From contig JBALVX010000001.1 of NCBI GenBank assembly GCA_036961295.1, forward strand, positions 434,001-498,000: a stretch of 64,000 nt of DNA, written 5' to 3'. The translations under genes and the position numbers were made by a program. Below, piece by piece: positions 1 to 8,635 of the stretch; positions within the stretch are counted from its first letter, which is position 1; the number at the start of each line of letters is the position of its first letter. This DNA is from JAGPUQ01 sp036961295. Lineage in GTDB: Bacteria; Pseudomonadota; Gammaproteobacteria; Pseudomonadales; Porticoccaceae. The notes under the pieces are model-generated. The model was not told where the DNA came from. It did not search any database and saw only the letters and a program-made list of their open reading frames with translations.

Positions 1-136
1 CTATCTGCAGCAGCGCTCGCTGAGGCTTGATTTTTTTACCCCTCACCCGGTGCTATCCAGTAGCCTTCGTCTTGGTTAGAATGTGCGGATAAATTGATGG
101 CTATGGTATGTAGCGCTAAAATCCGGGGGGATAAAA

Positions 137-952
137 ATGACGGTAGAAATTGCAACGACAAAGTCGCTTAATCAGCCAGTGAGCTACCACTTCAGTGTGG
201 CAAGGTTATTACGTGCTCACTTCTCTGCAGCCCTTGCGGCTATGTTAATGGCTGTGTTAGTGACGATGTCGATGACTCTGTCAGCAGTGAGCTTTGCTGA
301 GTCGGAGGACGCCGGCAATAAGGAGGACCCTCTGGAAAGCATGAATCGCGTCATTTTTAGCTTTAACGACACCGCGGATCGCTTTGTGCTTAAACCTATT
401 GCGCTTGGCTATCACTACGTGACCCCGGACCCGATCGAAAACGGTATTGGTCGGATGTTTGATAATGTTGGCGAAATTGTCAATGTGGTGAACGATGTCC
501 TGCAGGGTAAGTTCGGCCAGGCCGGTAATGACACCGGGCGACTTTTAGTCAATTCCACCATTGGCCTCGCCGGTTTTTTTGATGTGGCGGACAGTTTCGG
601 CCTCGAAAAAAATGAGGGCGAGGACTTCGGTCAAACCATGGGTCGCTGGGGCGTAGGCGATGGTGCCTATTTGGTGCTGCCATTTTTAGGGCCAAGTAAT
701 TTGCGCGATGCGCCGGGCCGATTGGTAGACAGCTTCCTCAACCCCATTAGCGATATTGACCACGTGCCTACTCGAAACCAAATTTATGGTGCTGGGGTTT
801 TGTCCACCCGGGCGCAGTTGCTTGAAGCGGAAAAATTAATTAGTGGTGACAAGTACAGCTTTATGCGCGATGCTTATACGCAGCGCCGTGAATACCTGGT
901 CAACGACGGCGAGGTCGAGGATGACTTTGGTGGGGACGACGATTATTACTAG
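137..952 (+). CDS. mlaA: MlaA/VacJ-family outer-membrane lipid asymmetry protein
   Basis: MlaA sits in the outer membrane and hands mislocalised phospholipids to the periplasmic Mla pathway. The 271-residue protein carries the family hallmark DPLESMNRVIFSFN near residues 64-77 and the motifs GRLLVNSTIGLAGFFDVA and MGRWGVGDGAYLVLPFLGPS further on. An unusually long N-terminus (about 30 residues) precedes a hydrophobic signal stretch (about 30-53) ending SFA-ES. That looks like a signal peptidase I site, and no lipobox cysteine is present, although classical MlaA is a lipoprotein. The ATG follows a GGGGG stretch at a suitable distance. The other mla genes are not in the window. The PP2C and STAS genes follow on the same strand, a neighbourhood also known from pseudomonads. 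Family assignment is secure; the lack of a lipid anchor is read directly from the sequence. Confidence 0.93.
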   Translation: MTVEIATTKSLNQPVSYHFSVARLLRAHFSAALAAMLMAVLVTMSMTLSAVSFAESEDAGNKEDPLESMNRVIFSFNDTADRFVLKPIALGYHYVTPDPIENGIGRMFDNVGEIVNVVNDVLQGKFGQAGNDTGRLLVNSTIGLAGFFDVADSFGLEKNEGEDFGQTMGRWGVGDGAYLVLPFLGPSNLRDAPGRLVDSFLNPISDIDHVPTRNQIYGAGVLSTRAQLLEAEKLISGDKYSFMRDAYTQRREYLVNDGEVEDDFGGDDDYY

Positions 953-1003
953 CGCGCCGCTCTCAATGCGTAGTTCACCAAGTTTTACAGAATAGGCGAT
1001 TGA

Positions 1004-2188
1004 GTGGCAAAAAATAAGCGAGCACTGATTGTCTGTGCCGATCTGGCGCGCCAGGGGCTGTGGAGCGCTTATCTTGAAGAGCTCGATTGGCGAGTGCAGT
1101 GTGTTGACGATTTGCCTGCTGCCGAGACGGCCATCGGCGAGTTTATGCCCGCCTTGTTGCTGCTGGGTTTGCGCGATGAGGAACACCCTGCCGATATTGC
1201 CGAAGGTTTTGCTCAGCGTTGCCGCGACTCCGGGCTCGCCGTGTTTCCCGTATTGCCCCACCCCAGTGCTGAAGATGTCGCGATTTGTTTTCGTCGCGGT
1301 GCCATCGATGTCTTGATCGAACCCTTTTCGGCGGCTGATCTGGCGGCAGCGATTGAACGCAGCGGCCAGTTTAAAAATTTGTACCAAGAAAATATGGATT
1401 ATCGAGAGCAACTCGAGCGTGCCAACCGCGAGTTGCGCGACAGTCTTAATGTCTTGCGCATGGACCAACTGGCGGGCCGCCAGGTTCAGTTTAGTATTTT
1501 GCCCCGTCAGCCGGTTAGGTGTGGAGGCTACGAAGTGTCCCATACCATTGTGCCGTCACTGTATTTGAGTGGTGACTTTGTCGGCTACAACGTGGTGTTT
1601 GACCGCTACATTCTGTTTTATTTTGGCGATGTCTCCGGCCACGGAGCGTCGTCGGCATTTGTCACGGTGATGCTGTCGTTTTTACTGCGGCAAATTCGCC
1701 GTCGTCACGTGGTCGAGCGAGATATGGATGCCCTGGCGCGTGCGCCTTTGGGCTTGGCAGAGCACATCAATAAACAAATGCTGGCGATGGAGATTGATAA
1801 ACATTTAACGTTTTTTGCCGGCGCTATCGATGTCAAAGAAAATACCCTGCGCTATACCGTCAGTGCTTTGATGCCGCAGCCGATTATGGCTGCCGAGGGT
1901 AAGGCGCAATTTTTACCGGGTCGGGGCAAACCGCTGGGGCTGGTGGAAGAGGGGGAGTGGGATGTTCACGAGGTAAGTTTGCCCGATAAATTTGCCTTGA
2001 TAGTGGCCTCCGACGGTCTGCTCGACTGTGTGTCGGGAGCGGACCTGGCGGAAAAAGAAGCTCAGTTGCTTACTTTGGCCTCCGGAGCCAAGGCCAGCCA
2101 TACCGAAGTATGTACTGCATTAGGGATTGACGGGGTCGAGGATGCGCCGGATGATGTCTCGGTAATGACTGTGGTGCGGAGAGGGTAA
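1004..2188 (+). CDS. PP2C (SpoIIE-type) phosphatase with degenerate receiver domain
   Basis: The N-terminal 120 residues have a response-regulator fold pattern (KRALIVCADLARQGLW, IDVLIEPFSAADLAAAI). However, the position of the phospho-acceptor Asp reads PALLLLGLRDEE, so it appears to be Gly and the domain is probably not phosphorylated normally. A coiled linker (about 125-160) leads into a SpoIIE/RsbU-like PP2C domain with the metal-ligand motifs GDFVGY, FGDVSGHG, ASDGLLD and DDVSVM. Such phosphatases dephosphorylate STAS-domain anti-anti-sigma proteins, and a STAS gene starts 1 nt after this stop codon. The GTG start is the only good one in frame before the receiver domain. The architecture resembles HsbR-like regulators; the target pathway is unknown. 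Confidence 0.85.
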   Translation: MAKNKRALIVCADLARQGLWSAYLEELDWRVQCVDDLPAAETAIGEFMPALLLLGLRDEEHPADIAEGFAQRCRDSGLAVFPVLPHPSAEDVAICFRRGAIDVLIEPFSAADLAAAIERSGQFKNLYQENMDYREQLERANRELRDSLNVLRMDQLAGRQVQFSILPRQPVRCGGYEVSHTIVPSLYLSGDFVGYNVVFDRYILFYFGDVSGHGASSAFVTVMLSFLLRQIRRRHVVERDMDALARAPLGLAEHINKQMLAMEIDKHLTFFAGAIDVKENTLRYTVSALMPQPIMAAEGKAQFLPGRGKPLGLVEEGEWDVHEVSLPDKFALIVASDGLLDCVSGADLAEKEAQLLTLASGAKASHTEVCTALGIDGVEDAPDDVSVMTVVRRG

Positions 2189-2189
2189 G

Positions 2190-2732
2190 TTGGAATCAGG
2201 CAAAATCCTTATTTCTGAAAGTGACGGCAATTATTTGATCAAATTGCTTGGTTACGTGCGTCTGACGCTGTGCACCTCACTTAATCTTTACATTGACGGT
2301 ATTTTTAAGGCCTACCAGGGCGCTTCCGGGGTAGCTCCCAGGACGGTAGGGAGACCTCACAATGTATTGATCGATTTATACGATACCGAGGGTCTGGATA
2401 GTACGACCCTGGGTTTGCTGGCCAAGCTGGCGATTCACTGCCAGCGAGAATTTAAGCTAAAGCCGCTATTGTTTTGCGCTAACCCCGGCATTATTCGCGA
2501 GCTGGAAGTGATGGCGATCGACAGCTATTTCCAGTTGGTCACTGGCCCCTGCAAGGAGAGTTGCGACGAGTCGAGCGCTTTGCAGGAGCTGCCCAGGACC
2601 GATGCCGACGCCGACGTGGTGCGCGATCAGGTGCTGGATGCGCACAAATTGCTGGTTGAACTTAACCCCGCCTGTGAGCGGGACTTTATTGATCTGATTC
2701 GCACCCTGGAGCAGGAAGCGAGTTGTGCCTAA
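2190..2732 (+). CDS. STAS-domain (anti-anti-sigma factor-like) protein
   Basis: The 180-residue protein has a STAS domain over roughly residues 5-125. The motif LDSTTLGLLAKLA places candidate phospho-acceptors at S71-T73, followed by an FCANPGIIRELEVMAIDSYFQLV segment typical of the family's last strand and helix. A 55-residue C-terminal tail is of unknown role. It begins with a TTG start 4 nt after a GAGAGGG ribosome-binding site that lies in the end of the upstream PP2C gene, so the two are almost certainly co-translated and form a partner-switching pair. No kinase or anti-sigma gene is adjacent, so the third partner must be elsewhere. Its 3' end overlaps the convergent TerB-like gene by 4 bp. 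Confidence 0.8.
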   Translation: MESGKILISESDGNYLIKLLGYVRLTLCTSLNLYIDGIFKAYQGASGVAPRTVGRPHNVLIDLYDTEGLDSTTLGLLAKLAIHCQREFKLKPLLFCANPGIIRELEVMAIDSYFQLVTGPCKESCDESSALQELPRTDADADVVRDQVLDAHKLLVELNPACERDFIDLIRTLEQEASCA

Positions 2733-3199
2733 GACCGGTCTCTAACTGAATTACGCGCTTGAATAAAGCGGCTGTGGGGCAGGTGAATGAGATCTGCGAC
2801 GTTGCGAATCAAACCTTCCTCGTGTTTATCCAGCACCCCATCCGAGTAGGCTACTTCCCAAAGATTACGAATCAAGCCGTATTTATCGTCGGCGGAAAAT
2901 TCGTTATTCACTAGCGCGGTAAATTGATACAGCGACGTCGCCTCGGCCACTTCCTGCTCGGCCAACGTAAATAACTCCTCGCATTCATTCGCTGAAAGCT
3001 CGAAGCGGCCCTGTAATAGCTGACGGATTTTATTGCGCTCGCTGTCGTCGAGCACGCCGTCGGTCACCATCACTTCCACCAGCAGGGCCGCAGTGGCGCG
3101 GCGCACTTTGTCGTTGCTGTTGGCCGCGGGCAGGTTACCGGCGTTATTGGCGTTACTGACAATGCTGTCTGAGAAAAACGTTTTAATTCGATTAATCAT
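2729..3199 (-). CDS. TerB-like domain protein
   Basis: A 156-residue, all-helical acidic protein with the two-lobed TerB pattern. Acidic metal-binding-like loops TDGVLDDSE and SDGVLDKHE occur in equivalent positions of the two halves, and LLVEVMVTDG and LWEVAYSDG form the helices before them. The TerB family was named for tellurite-resistance clusters, but single genes like this are widespread and mostly of unknown function; no other ter gene is nearby. The protein has no signal peptide or membrane segment, so it is cytoplasmic. It lies 38 bp downstream of dusA on the same strand and may share its transcript. Confidence 0.75.
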   Translation of the reverse strand: MINRIKTFFSDSIVSNANNAGNLPAANSNDKVRRATAALLVEVMVTDGVLDDSERNKIRQLLQGRFELSANECEELFTLAEQEVAEATSLYQFTALVNNEFSADDKYGLIRNLWEVAYSDGVLDKHEEGLIRNVADLIHLPHSRFIQARNSVRDRS

Positions 3200-3237
3200 G
3201 GTTTGGCTCTGTGAGTTTGGTATTCAACAGTTCTATT

Positions 3238-4362
3238 TTACGCTTCGGCGCTAATCGCCGTTGGCTGAATTTTCTCCAGTGCTGCGGCCAATACGCCAAC
3301 TCCAGCGTCGGCTTTGTGGGCGTTTTCGCTTAAATAACGACGAAACCGCCGCCCGTTGGGCTGGCCCTGATATAAATTTAGCATGGGACGAATAATATGC
3401 TGTAGTCGGGCGCCTCGGCTTAGCTCTGCCTCGGCGTAGCTCAGCATAACTTCCACTACGGCATCGCGAGTCAGTGCGACCTGCGTGTCATGGTTCGTGT
3501 TTAGACTTGTATGCAGATCCGTTTGTTGGGCCGAATAGAACTGCTTGTCCACGCCCGCCAGCATCCACGGGTTTTGGCACACCTCGCGGCCCAGCATCAC
3601 CCCATCGACGTGCTGTAAATGTTCGCTGGCCTCGGTGAGGGTGGTAATGCCGCCGTTAATAATAATTTCCAGTTCCGGGAAATCTTGTTTCAGGCGATAC
3701 ACCAGAGGGTAGTCGAGAGGAGGGACTTCGCGATTCTGTTTCGGGCTTAAGCCCTTGAGCCAGGCTTTGCGAGCGTGAATGATAAAGGTACTGCAACCGG
3801 CATCCGTCACGGTACCGATAAAATCGCGCACGAAACTATAGTGTTCGCTGTCGTCGACACCGATGCGACATTTGACCGTGACCGGCACGGACACTGCGTC
3901 GCGCATGGCTTTAACACCATCGGCTACCAGGTCGGGTTCTTGCATCATGCAGGCGCCAAAACGACCGGCTTGCACGCGATCACTGGGGCAGCCGCAATTG
4001 AGATTGACCTCGGCATAGCCGTAGTTTTCAGCGATGCGTGCACTGCGGGCAAGATCCTCGGGATTACTACCACCTAGCTGCACAGCGACCGGGTGCTCCG
4101 CTTCGTCAAAGCCTAAATGACGATCTTGGTCGCCATGGAGAATAGCGCCAGTGGTAATCATTTCAGTGTAAAGAAAGGCCTCGCGACTGATTTGTCGGAA
4201 AAAATAACGGCAAAAGCGGTCGGTGCGATCCAGCATGGGGGCCACACAAAAGCGCCGCGCGCCAGGTTTTATATCCTTGAGCGGTGACGAATCGATGTTA
4301 GCGGATGCCTCATTAGTGGATGCTTTGGGGCGACTGCTGCTTGGGGTGTGTGCCTGGTTCAT
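3238..4362 (-). CDS. dusA: tRNA-dihydrouridine(20/20a) synthase DusA
   Basis: This is a flavin- and NADPH-dependent enzyme that reduces U20/U20a in the tRNA D-loop. The Dus signature is clear: FCVAPMLDRTDRFCRYFFRQ near the N-terminus, YTEMITTGAILHGD, AVQLGGSNPEDLA, then NLNCGCPSDRVQAGRFGACMM, which holds the catalytic Cys in GAC. INGGITT and VMLGREVCQNPWML complete the barrel. The 374-residue protein has about 35 extra N-terminal residues, low in complexity, ahead of the barrel, so a shorter start is possible although no obvious one is present. In pseudomonads dusA also lies close to mlaA and a PP2C/STAS pair, which supports ancestral linkage. Confidence 0.95.
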   Translation of the reverse strand: MNQAHTPSSSRPKASTNEASANIDSSPLKDIKPGARRFCVAPMLDRTDRFCRYFFRQISREAFLYTEMITTGAILHGDQDRHLGFDEAEHPVAVQLGGSNPEDLARSARIAENYGYAEVNLNCGCPSDRVQAGRFGACMMQEPDLVADGVKAMRDAVSVPVTVKCRIGVDDSEHYSFVRDFIGTVTDAGCSTFIIHARKAWLKGLSPKQNREVPPLDYPLVYRLKQDFPELEIIINGGITTLTEASEHLQHVDGVMLGREVCQNPWMLAGVDKQFYSAQQTDLHTSLNTNHDTQVALTRDAVVEVMLSYAEAELSRGARLQHIIRPMLNLYQGQPNGRRFRRYLSENAHKADAGVGVLAAALEKIQPTAISAEA

Positions 4363-4621
4363 AGCGCTGGTAGCTGAGAAACGAAAAAGGGGTGTTTAGA
4401 CATAAGCTATTAAAGATCGAAATAATTAAACAGTAAGGCCGGTATTTTACACGGGTCTCTAGTTCGGTGCGCGGTGCTGTGATCCACAGCCCGATAACTA
4501 TCCCGGCAACTATGGCACAATGTTGAGCTGTTATTTGAGGGCCTGGCGACCTATCGTCGCCCTCGCTTTTCGCTGTAACTGCGATCAAATGAATTATTTA
4601 ACCGGCTGGAGGAAGTCTATC

Positions 4622-6055
4622 GTGTGGGTAAAAGATAAGTTTTATATCAATGGTGAGTGGCAAGCCCCCCAGGGCAGCGACGTTGCGGAAGTGTTTAATC
4701 CTGCTACCGAAGCGGTGGTAGCGAAGGTCGCTATGGGTAATGCAGCTGACGTGGACGCGGCAGTGATGGCGGCGCGCGGCGCCTTTGATAGTTGGTCACA
4801 AACCTCGCCGCAGGAGCGGGCGACCTATATCGATAAAATTGTCGAAGGCCTGGAAGCACGTATCGATGATCTTGCGGAAGTGATTTCCGCGGAGATGGGT
4901 TCGCCGGCCTCACTGGTAAAACCCACTCAAGTGGGTAACCCGGTATTCACCTTCAAGGAAGCGGCCCAGTTGGCGCGAGATTTCGAGTTTGAATCGGATC
5001 TGGGTAAAACCCATATTGTTCGCGAAGCCATTGGTGTGTGCAGTTTGATTACACCGTGGAATTTCCCGTTGAACCAGATTGCCGGAAAAATGGCTCCCGC
5101 CCTGGCTGCCGGTTGCACCATGGTGCTTAAACCCAGTGAATTAGCCCCGCTGGATGCGTTTATTCTTGCGGAAGTCGTGGATGCGGCAGGTTTGCCCCCC
5201 GGTGTTTTTAATTTAGTGGTCGGCGATGGCCCGGTAGTAGGTGAGGCAATGGCCTCACATCCCGAGGTCGACATGGTTTCTATTACCGGCTCTACCCGTG
5301 CGGGAGCGGCGGTGGCGGTTGCTGCCGCGCCGACCATTAAACGCGTCGGGCAGGAGCTGGGCGGCAAGTCGGCCAATATCATTCTGGATGACGCCAACTT
5401 CGCGAAAGCGGTCAAGGGCGGTGTGCGCACGGCGATGTTTAACACGGGGCAAGCTTGTAACGGTCCAACCCGAATGTTAATCCCGCGTAAATTCCAGCAG
5501 GAAATTGAAGACATTGTGATCAGCACCGTGGCCACTATCGTGGTTGGTAGTCCCCAGGACGAAGCCACTTATATGGGACCCATTGCCAACAAAGCTCAAT
5601 ATGAACGAGTACTTGGGTTTATCCAGCGCGGTATCGACGAAGGCGCTCAGTTGTTGACCGGGGGTGTGGGGAAACCGGAGGGGCTCGATACCGGTTACTA
5701 CGTTAAACCCACCGTGTTTACCAATGTCAGCAACGACATGTTTATCGCTCGGGAAGAGGCCTTTGGCCCGGTGCTGGCGTTGATTCCCTACGACAGCGAT
5801 GACGAGGCGGTAGCGATTGCCAACGATAACCCCTACGGCTTGTCCAGCTATGTGCAGTCTGGCGATCTTGAACACGCTAAGCGGATCGGTCGTCGAATTC
5901 GTTCTGGGCATGTCGAGTTAAACGGTGCGCGCTGGGATCAGGGCGCGCCTTTTGGTGGTTACCGCATGTCGGGTAATGGTCGCGAACACGGGGTTTGGGG
6001 TATGGAAGAGTACCTCGAAACCAAGGCCTTGCTGGGTTACAACGTTAAGGCTTGA
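4622..6055 (+). CDS. NAD(P)-dependent aldehyde dehydrogenase
   Basis: A full-length (477-residue) member of the aldehyde dehydrogenase superfamily, which oxidises aldehydes to carboxylates. The conserved landmarks are present: TPWNFPLNQ, VLKPSELAP, SITGSTRAG (Rossmann), the general-base Glu in GQELGGKSANI, the nucleophilic Cys in FNTGQACNGPTR, and EEAFGPVLALIPY. The frame is open further upstream to 4520. I chose the GTG at 4622 because GGAGG at 4608-4612 lies 9 nt before it and the protein then begins WVKDKFYINGEW, the usual family N-terminus. The substrate cannot be predicted. It is a stand-alone gene divergent from dusA. Confidence 0.9.
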   Translation: MWVKDKFYINGEWQAPQGSDVAEVFNPATEAVVAKVAMGNAADVDAAVMAARGAFDSWSQTSPQERATYIDKIVEGLEARIDDLAEVISAEMGSPASLVKPTQVGNPVFTFKEAAQLARDFEFESDLGKTHIVREAIGVCSLITPWNFPLNQIAGKMAPALAAGCTMVLKPSELAPLDAFILAEVVDAAGLPPGVFNLVVGDGPVVGEAMASHPEVDMVSITGSTRAGAAVAVAAAPTIKRVGQELGGKSANIILDDANFAKAVKGGVRTAMFNTGQACNGPTRMLIPRKFQQEIEDIVISTVATIVVGSPQDEATYMGPIANKAQYERVLGFIQRGIDEGAQLLTGGVGKPEGLDTGYYVKPTVFTNVSNDMFIAREEAFGPVLALIPYDSDDEAVAIANDNPYGLSSYVQSGDLEHAKRIGRRIRSGHVELNGARWDQGAPFGGYRMSGNGREHGVWGMEEYLETKALLGYNVKA

Positions 6056-6212
6056 GCGCTGCAGGCCGCGGTGGTTTTGGCCCCTGTTAATACGACACTC
6101 GTCGAAAGCACTTGCGGCTCTATTTTGGGGTAATTTAAAGAAGCAAAGTCTATAGTCTTCAATGGATTAGAAGTGATATCTTTAGTTGTCCCTAGCTTTA
6201 GCTTGTGGCGGC

Positions 6213-6221
6213 TGATATGAT
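6213..6221 (+). promoter_or_regulatory. candidate extended -10 promoter upstream of lapB
   Basis: TGATATGAT matches the extended -10 form (TGn plus a TATAAT-like hexamer, 5 of 6). No good -35 hexamer lies at normal spacing. It is about 140 nt before the lapB start, in a 306-bp intergenic region (6056-6361) that otherwise shows only the tandem repeat at 6291-6316 and no clear terminator for the upstream dehydrogenase gene. This is a motif match only. Confidence 0.3.
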
Positions 6222-6290
6222 TTGGAACGCTGCGTGGTATTCCCTGTTAACGCTGAGGCTTTTGCGACTTAAAGTTGCGGCGCCAAGTAC

Positions 6291-6316
6291 AGGCATTCGA
6301 TGTAGGTATTCGATGC
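6291..6316. repeat. 13-bp tandem direct repeat in the lapB leader
   Basis: Two adjacent 13-bp copies, AGGCATTCGATGT and AGGTATTCGATGC, differ at two positions. They lie 46-71 bp before the lapB start codon. Tandem half-sites on the same DNA face or a leader RNA element are both possible; nothing in the sequence decides between them. Confidence 0.6.
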
Positions 6317-6361
6317 AGACGAGTTAGACGAATCAGATAAACAAGTTACCGTAGGTAGGAT

Positions 6362-8557
6362 ATGGATCGGTCGATAATTAGTAGAAAAGGCTTCAAAAGA
6401 GACGGTGTCGCAAAACCCGAGCAACGCGAGGCGGGTGCAGATCCGCTCAAGAGTACTTTGCTCGATTGCCTGCTGCTGGTTAGCCGGCTAGAGGGTAAGC
6501 CCAGTTCGGCTGCTGCCCTGGTCGCTGGTCTGCCGGTTGAGGATGGACAGCTAACCCCCGATTTATTTATCCGCGCCGCCAACCGGGGTGGCCTGGCTGC
6601 CTTGCTGGTTAAGCGCGCGTTAGCCGATATCCCTAAAGACGTGTTGCCCGCAGTTATTTTACTCAAAGATGGCCGTTCAGCGGTGCTTACCGATATTGAT
6701 CCGACCCTGGGTTACGGCGTGCTGATGTCTCCGAAAACCATGCAGCGCGAGCAACGCTCGCTGCCCGAGCTGGAGGAGCAGTACACCGGTAATGTGTTTT
6801 ATCTGCGGCCCATGCAGGAGTTTGATGCGCGCACCCCGAAAATTCATAAGGACACCGAGCAGCATTGGTTTTGGGGCGTGCTTAAAGCCTCGACTTCAAT
6901 TTACCGGGACGTATTGATAGCGTCGTTTTTTATCAACCTGTTTGTGTTGGCTCAACCGCTGTTTGTGATGAATGTCTACGACCGGGTGGTGCCCAACAAT
7001 GCCATTGAAACCCTCTGGGCCCTGGCGATTGGGGTGGTGCTGGTTTACGCCTTTGATCTGGGTTTAAAAATTCTGCGCAGTTATATGGTGGAGTTGGCCG
7101 CCAAGCGCACCGACGTTATTCTTTCCTCCAATTTATTTGAGCGCATACTCAGTATCAAAATGAGTAATCGCCCGGTGTCGGTCGGAGCCTTTGCTAGTCG
7201 TTTGCAAGAATTCGACACCATTCGAAATTTTATTACTTCATCGACTATGCTCACGCTAATCGATTTGCCCTTTCTGGTTTTGTTTCTCGGTTTTATCTGG
7301 TATCTGGGTGGTTGGTTGGTACTCATTCCGCTCTCTGTTATCCCTGTCGCCTTGCTGTTGGGTTACCAGGCGCAGGTGCGGTTGCGGCCTTCAGTTGAAA
7401 ATGTAATGCGCGGCTCGGCCAAGAAAAATGCCACTTTGGTGGAAACCATGGTGGGCATCGAAACCATTAAAACCCTGACCGCTGAGAGTCGATCACAGCG
7501 CACCTGGGAACAGGCGGTGGGCTTTGTCTCGCAGTGGAGCTTGTCCTCGCGGATGATTTCTAATACCGCATTATTATCAGTGAATTTCCTGCAACAATTG
7601 GCCATGGTCGGTATCGTGGTGGCGGGAGTTTATTTGATTTCCGAGCAGGAGTTGACCCTCGGTGGTTTGATCGCCTGTGTGATTCTCAATGGCCGCGCCC
7701 TGGCACCGCTGGCGCAAATCGCCTCCTTGCTGACTACCTATGATCACGCTGAAGCAAGTATGAAGTCCCTCGATGAGATTATGGCGCTGCCGGTTGAACG
7801 GGAGCCCGGTGGGCGTTTCTTGCAGCAGCATCTGTTCAGCGGCGATATGCAATTTAAAGGCGTGAGTTTCAGTTATCCACAACAGGCTCGGCCCTCGCTA
7901 GAAAATATATCTTTTCACATTAAAGCCGGAGAAAAAGTCGGCATTATCGGGCGCGTGGGTTCTGGTAAATCGACCCTGGCAAAACTGGCCCTCGGGCTTT
8001 ACGAGCCGGATCGCGGCTCGGTGCTCTTCGACGGTTTTGACGTCAAACAAATTGACCCGGTTAATTTACGTTCCAGCGTCGGTTACGTGTCGCAGGATGT
8101 GACGCTGTTTTATGGATCGATGCGCGACAATATTGCGCTGGGGGTGGCCGGTGCCGACGATGTGCAGATCGTTGCCTCGGCGGAAATGGCGGGCATGCTC
8201 GATTACATTAACGCCCACCCGGAAGGTTTTGAAATGATTGTAGGGGAGCGCGGGGAGACCTTGTCGGGCGGTCAACGCCAGGCTCTGGGTTTGGCGCGAG
8301 CATTTTTGCGCGACCCGGACATCTTATTGCTCGACGAGCCGACGGCGGCGATGGATCAGGGCAGTGAAGATGCGATCAAAAAAATGTTACACAACTTCGC
8401 CGCTGATAAAACCTTAATCCTGGTCACCCATAAAATGGGCATGCTCGACATGGTTGATCGTTTAATTATTTTAGATCGAGGTCGCATAGTCGCCGATGGC
8501 CCGAAGGCAGAAGTTGTCGAAGCACTTAAAAATGGCACTATTCGCGGTGCGCTATAA
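6362..8557 (+). CDS. lapB: type I secretion ABC permease/ATPase, LapB-like
   Basis: This is the inner-membrane ATPase of a type I secretion system. Residues about 25-140 form a C39-peptidase-like domain without the catalytic Cys, which binds substrate rather than cutting it. The transmembrane domain covers about 170-430 (YRDVLIASFFINLFVLAQPLFVMNVYDRVVPNNA is the conserved entry). The nucleotide-binding domain has Walker A GRVGSGKST, signature LSGGQRQAL, Walker B ILLLDEPTAAMD and the H-loop VTHKMG. At 731 residues it matches the LapB/LssB size. The ATG follows GTAGGTAGGAT. It is followed by the adaptor (lapC), the TolC-like protein (lapE) and the adhesin that this exporter should carry. Confidence 0.93.
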   Translation: MDRSIISRKGFKRDGVAKPEQREAGADPLKSTLLDCLLLVSRLEGKPSSAAALVAGLPVEDGQLTPDLFIRAANRGGLAALLVKRALADIPKDVLPAVILLKDGRSAVLTDIDPTLGYGVLMSPKTMQREQRSLPELEEQYTGNVFYLRPMQEFDARTPKIHKDTEQHWFWGVLKASTSIYRDVLIASFFINLFVLAQPLFVMNVYDRVVPNNAIETLWALAIGVVLVYAFDLGLKILRSYMVELAAKRTDVILSSNLFERILSIKMSNRPVSVGAFASRLQEFDTIRNFITSSTMLTLIDLPFLVLFLGFIWYLGGWLVLIPLSVIPVALLLGYQAQVRLRPSVENVMRGSAKKNATLVETMVGIETIKTLTAESRSQRTWEQAVGFVSQWSLSSRMISNTALLSVNFLQQLAMVGIVVAGVYLISEQELTLGGLIACVILNGRALAPLAQIASLLTTYDHAEASMKSLDEIMALPVEREPGGRFLQQHLFSGDMQFKGVSFSYPQQARPSLENISFHIKAGEKVGIIGRVGSGKSTLAKLALGLYEPDRGSVLFDGFDVKQIDPVNLRSSVGYVSQDVTLFYGSMRDNIALGVAGADDVQIVASAEMAGMLDYINAHPEGFEMIVGERGETLSGGQRQALGLARAFLRDPDILLLDEPTAAMDQGSEDAIKKMLHNFAADKTLILVTHKMGMLDMVDRLIILDRGRIVADGPKAEVVEALKNGTIRGAL

Positions 8558-8635
8558 AGCAATACTTTGATTTGCCAGGCCGAACTTGTCGGTGGCGGGT
8601 TTATTAAAACCCAGTGAAAAAACAGGAAGGATTGA

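Noticed and set aside
836..1543. 235-codon open frame on the minus strand opposite the PP2C gene
   Set aside because: It lies wholly antisense to well-supported genes, lacks a ribosome-binding site and any family motif, and reflects codon bias of the sense gene.
2729..3199. Tellurite-resistance locus suggested by the TerB-like gene
   Set aside because: No terA, terC, terD, terE or terZ homologs are nearby, and solitary TerB-domain genes are common housekeeping accessories.
4927..5568. 213-codon open frame antisense to the aldehyde dehydrogenase
   Set aside because: Low-complexity Ser/Thr/Ala composition mirrors the sense strand; the dehydrogenase catalytic motifs prove the other strand codes.
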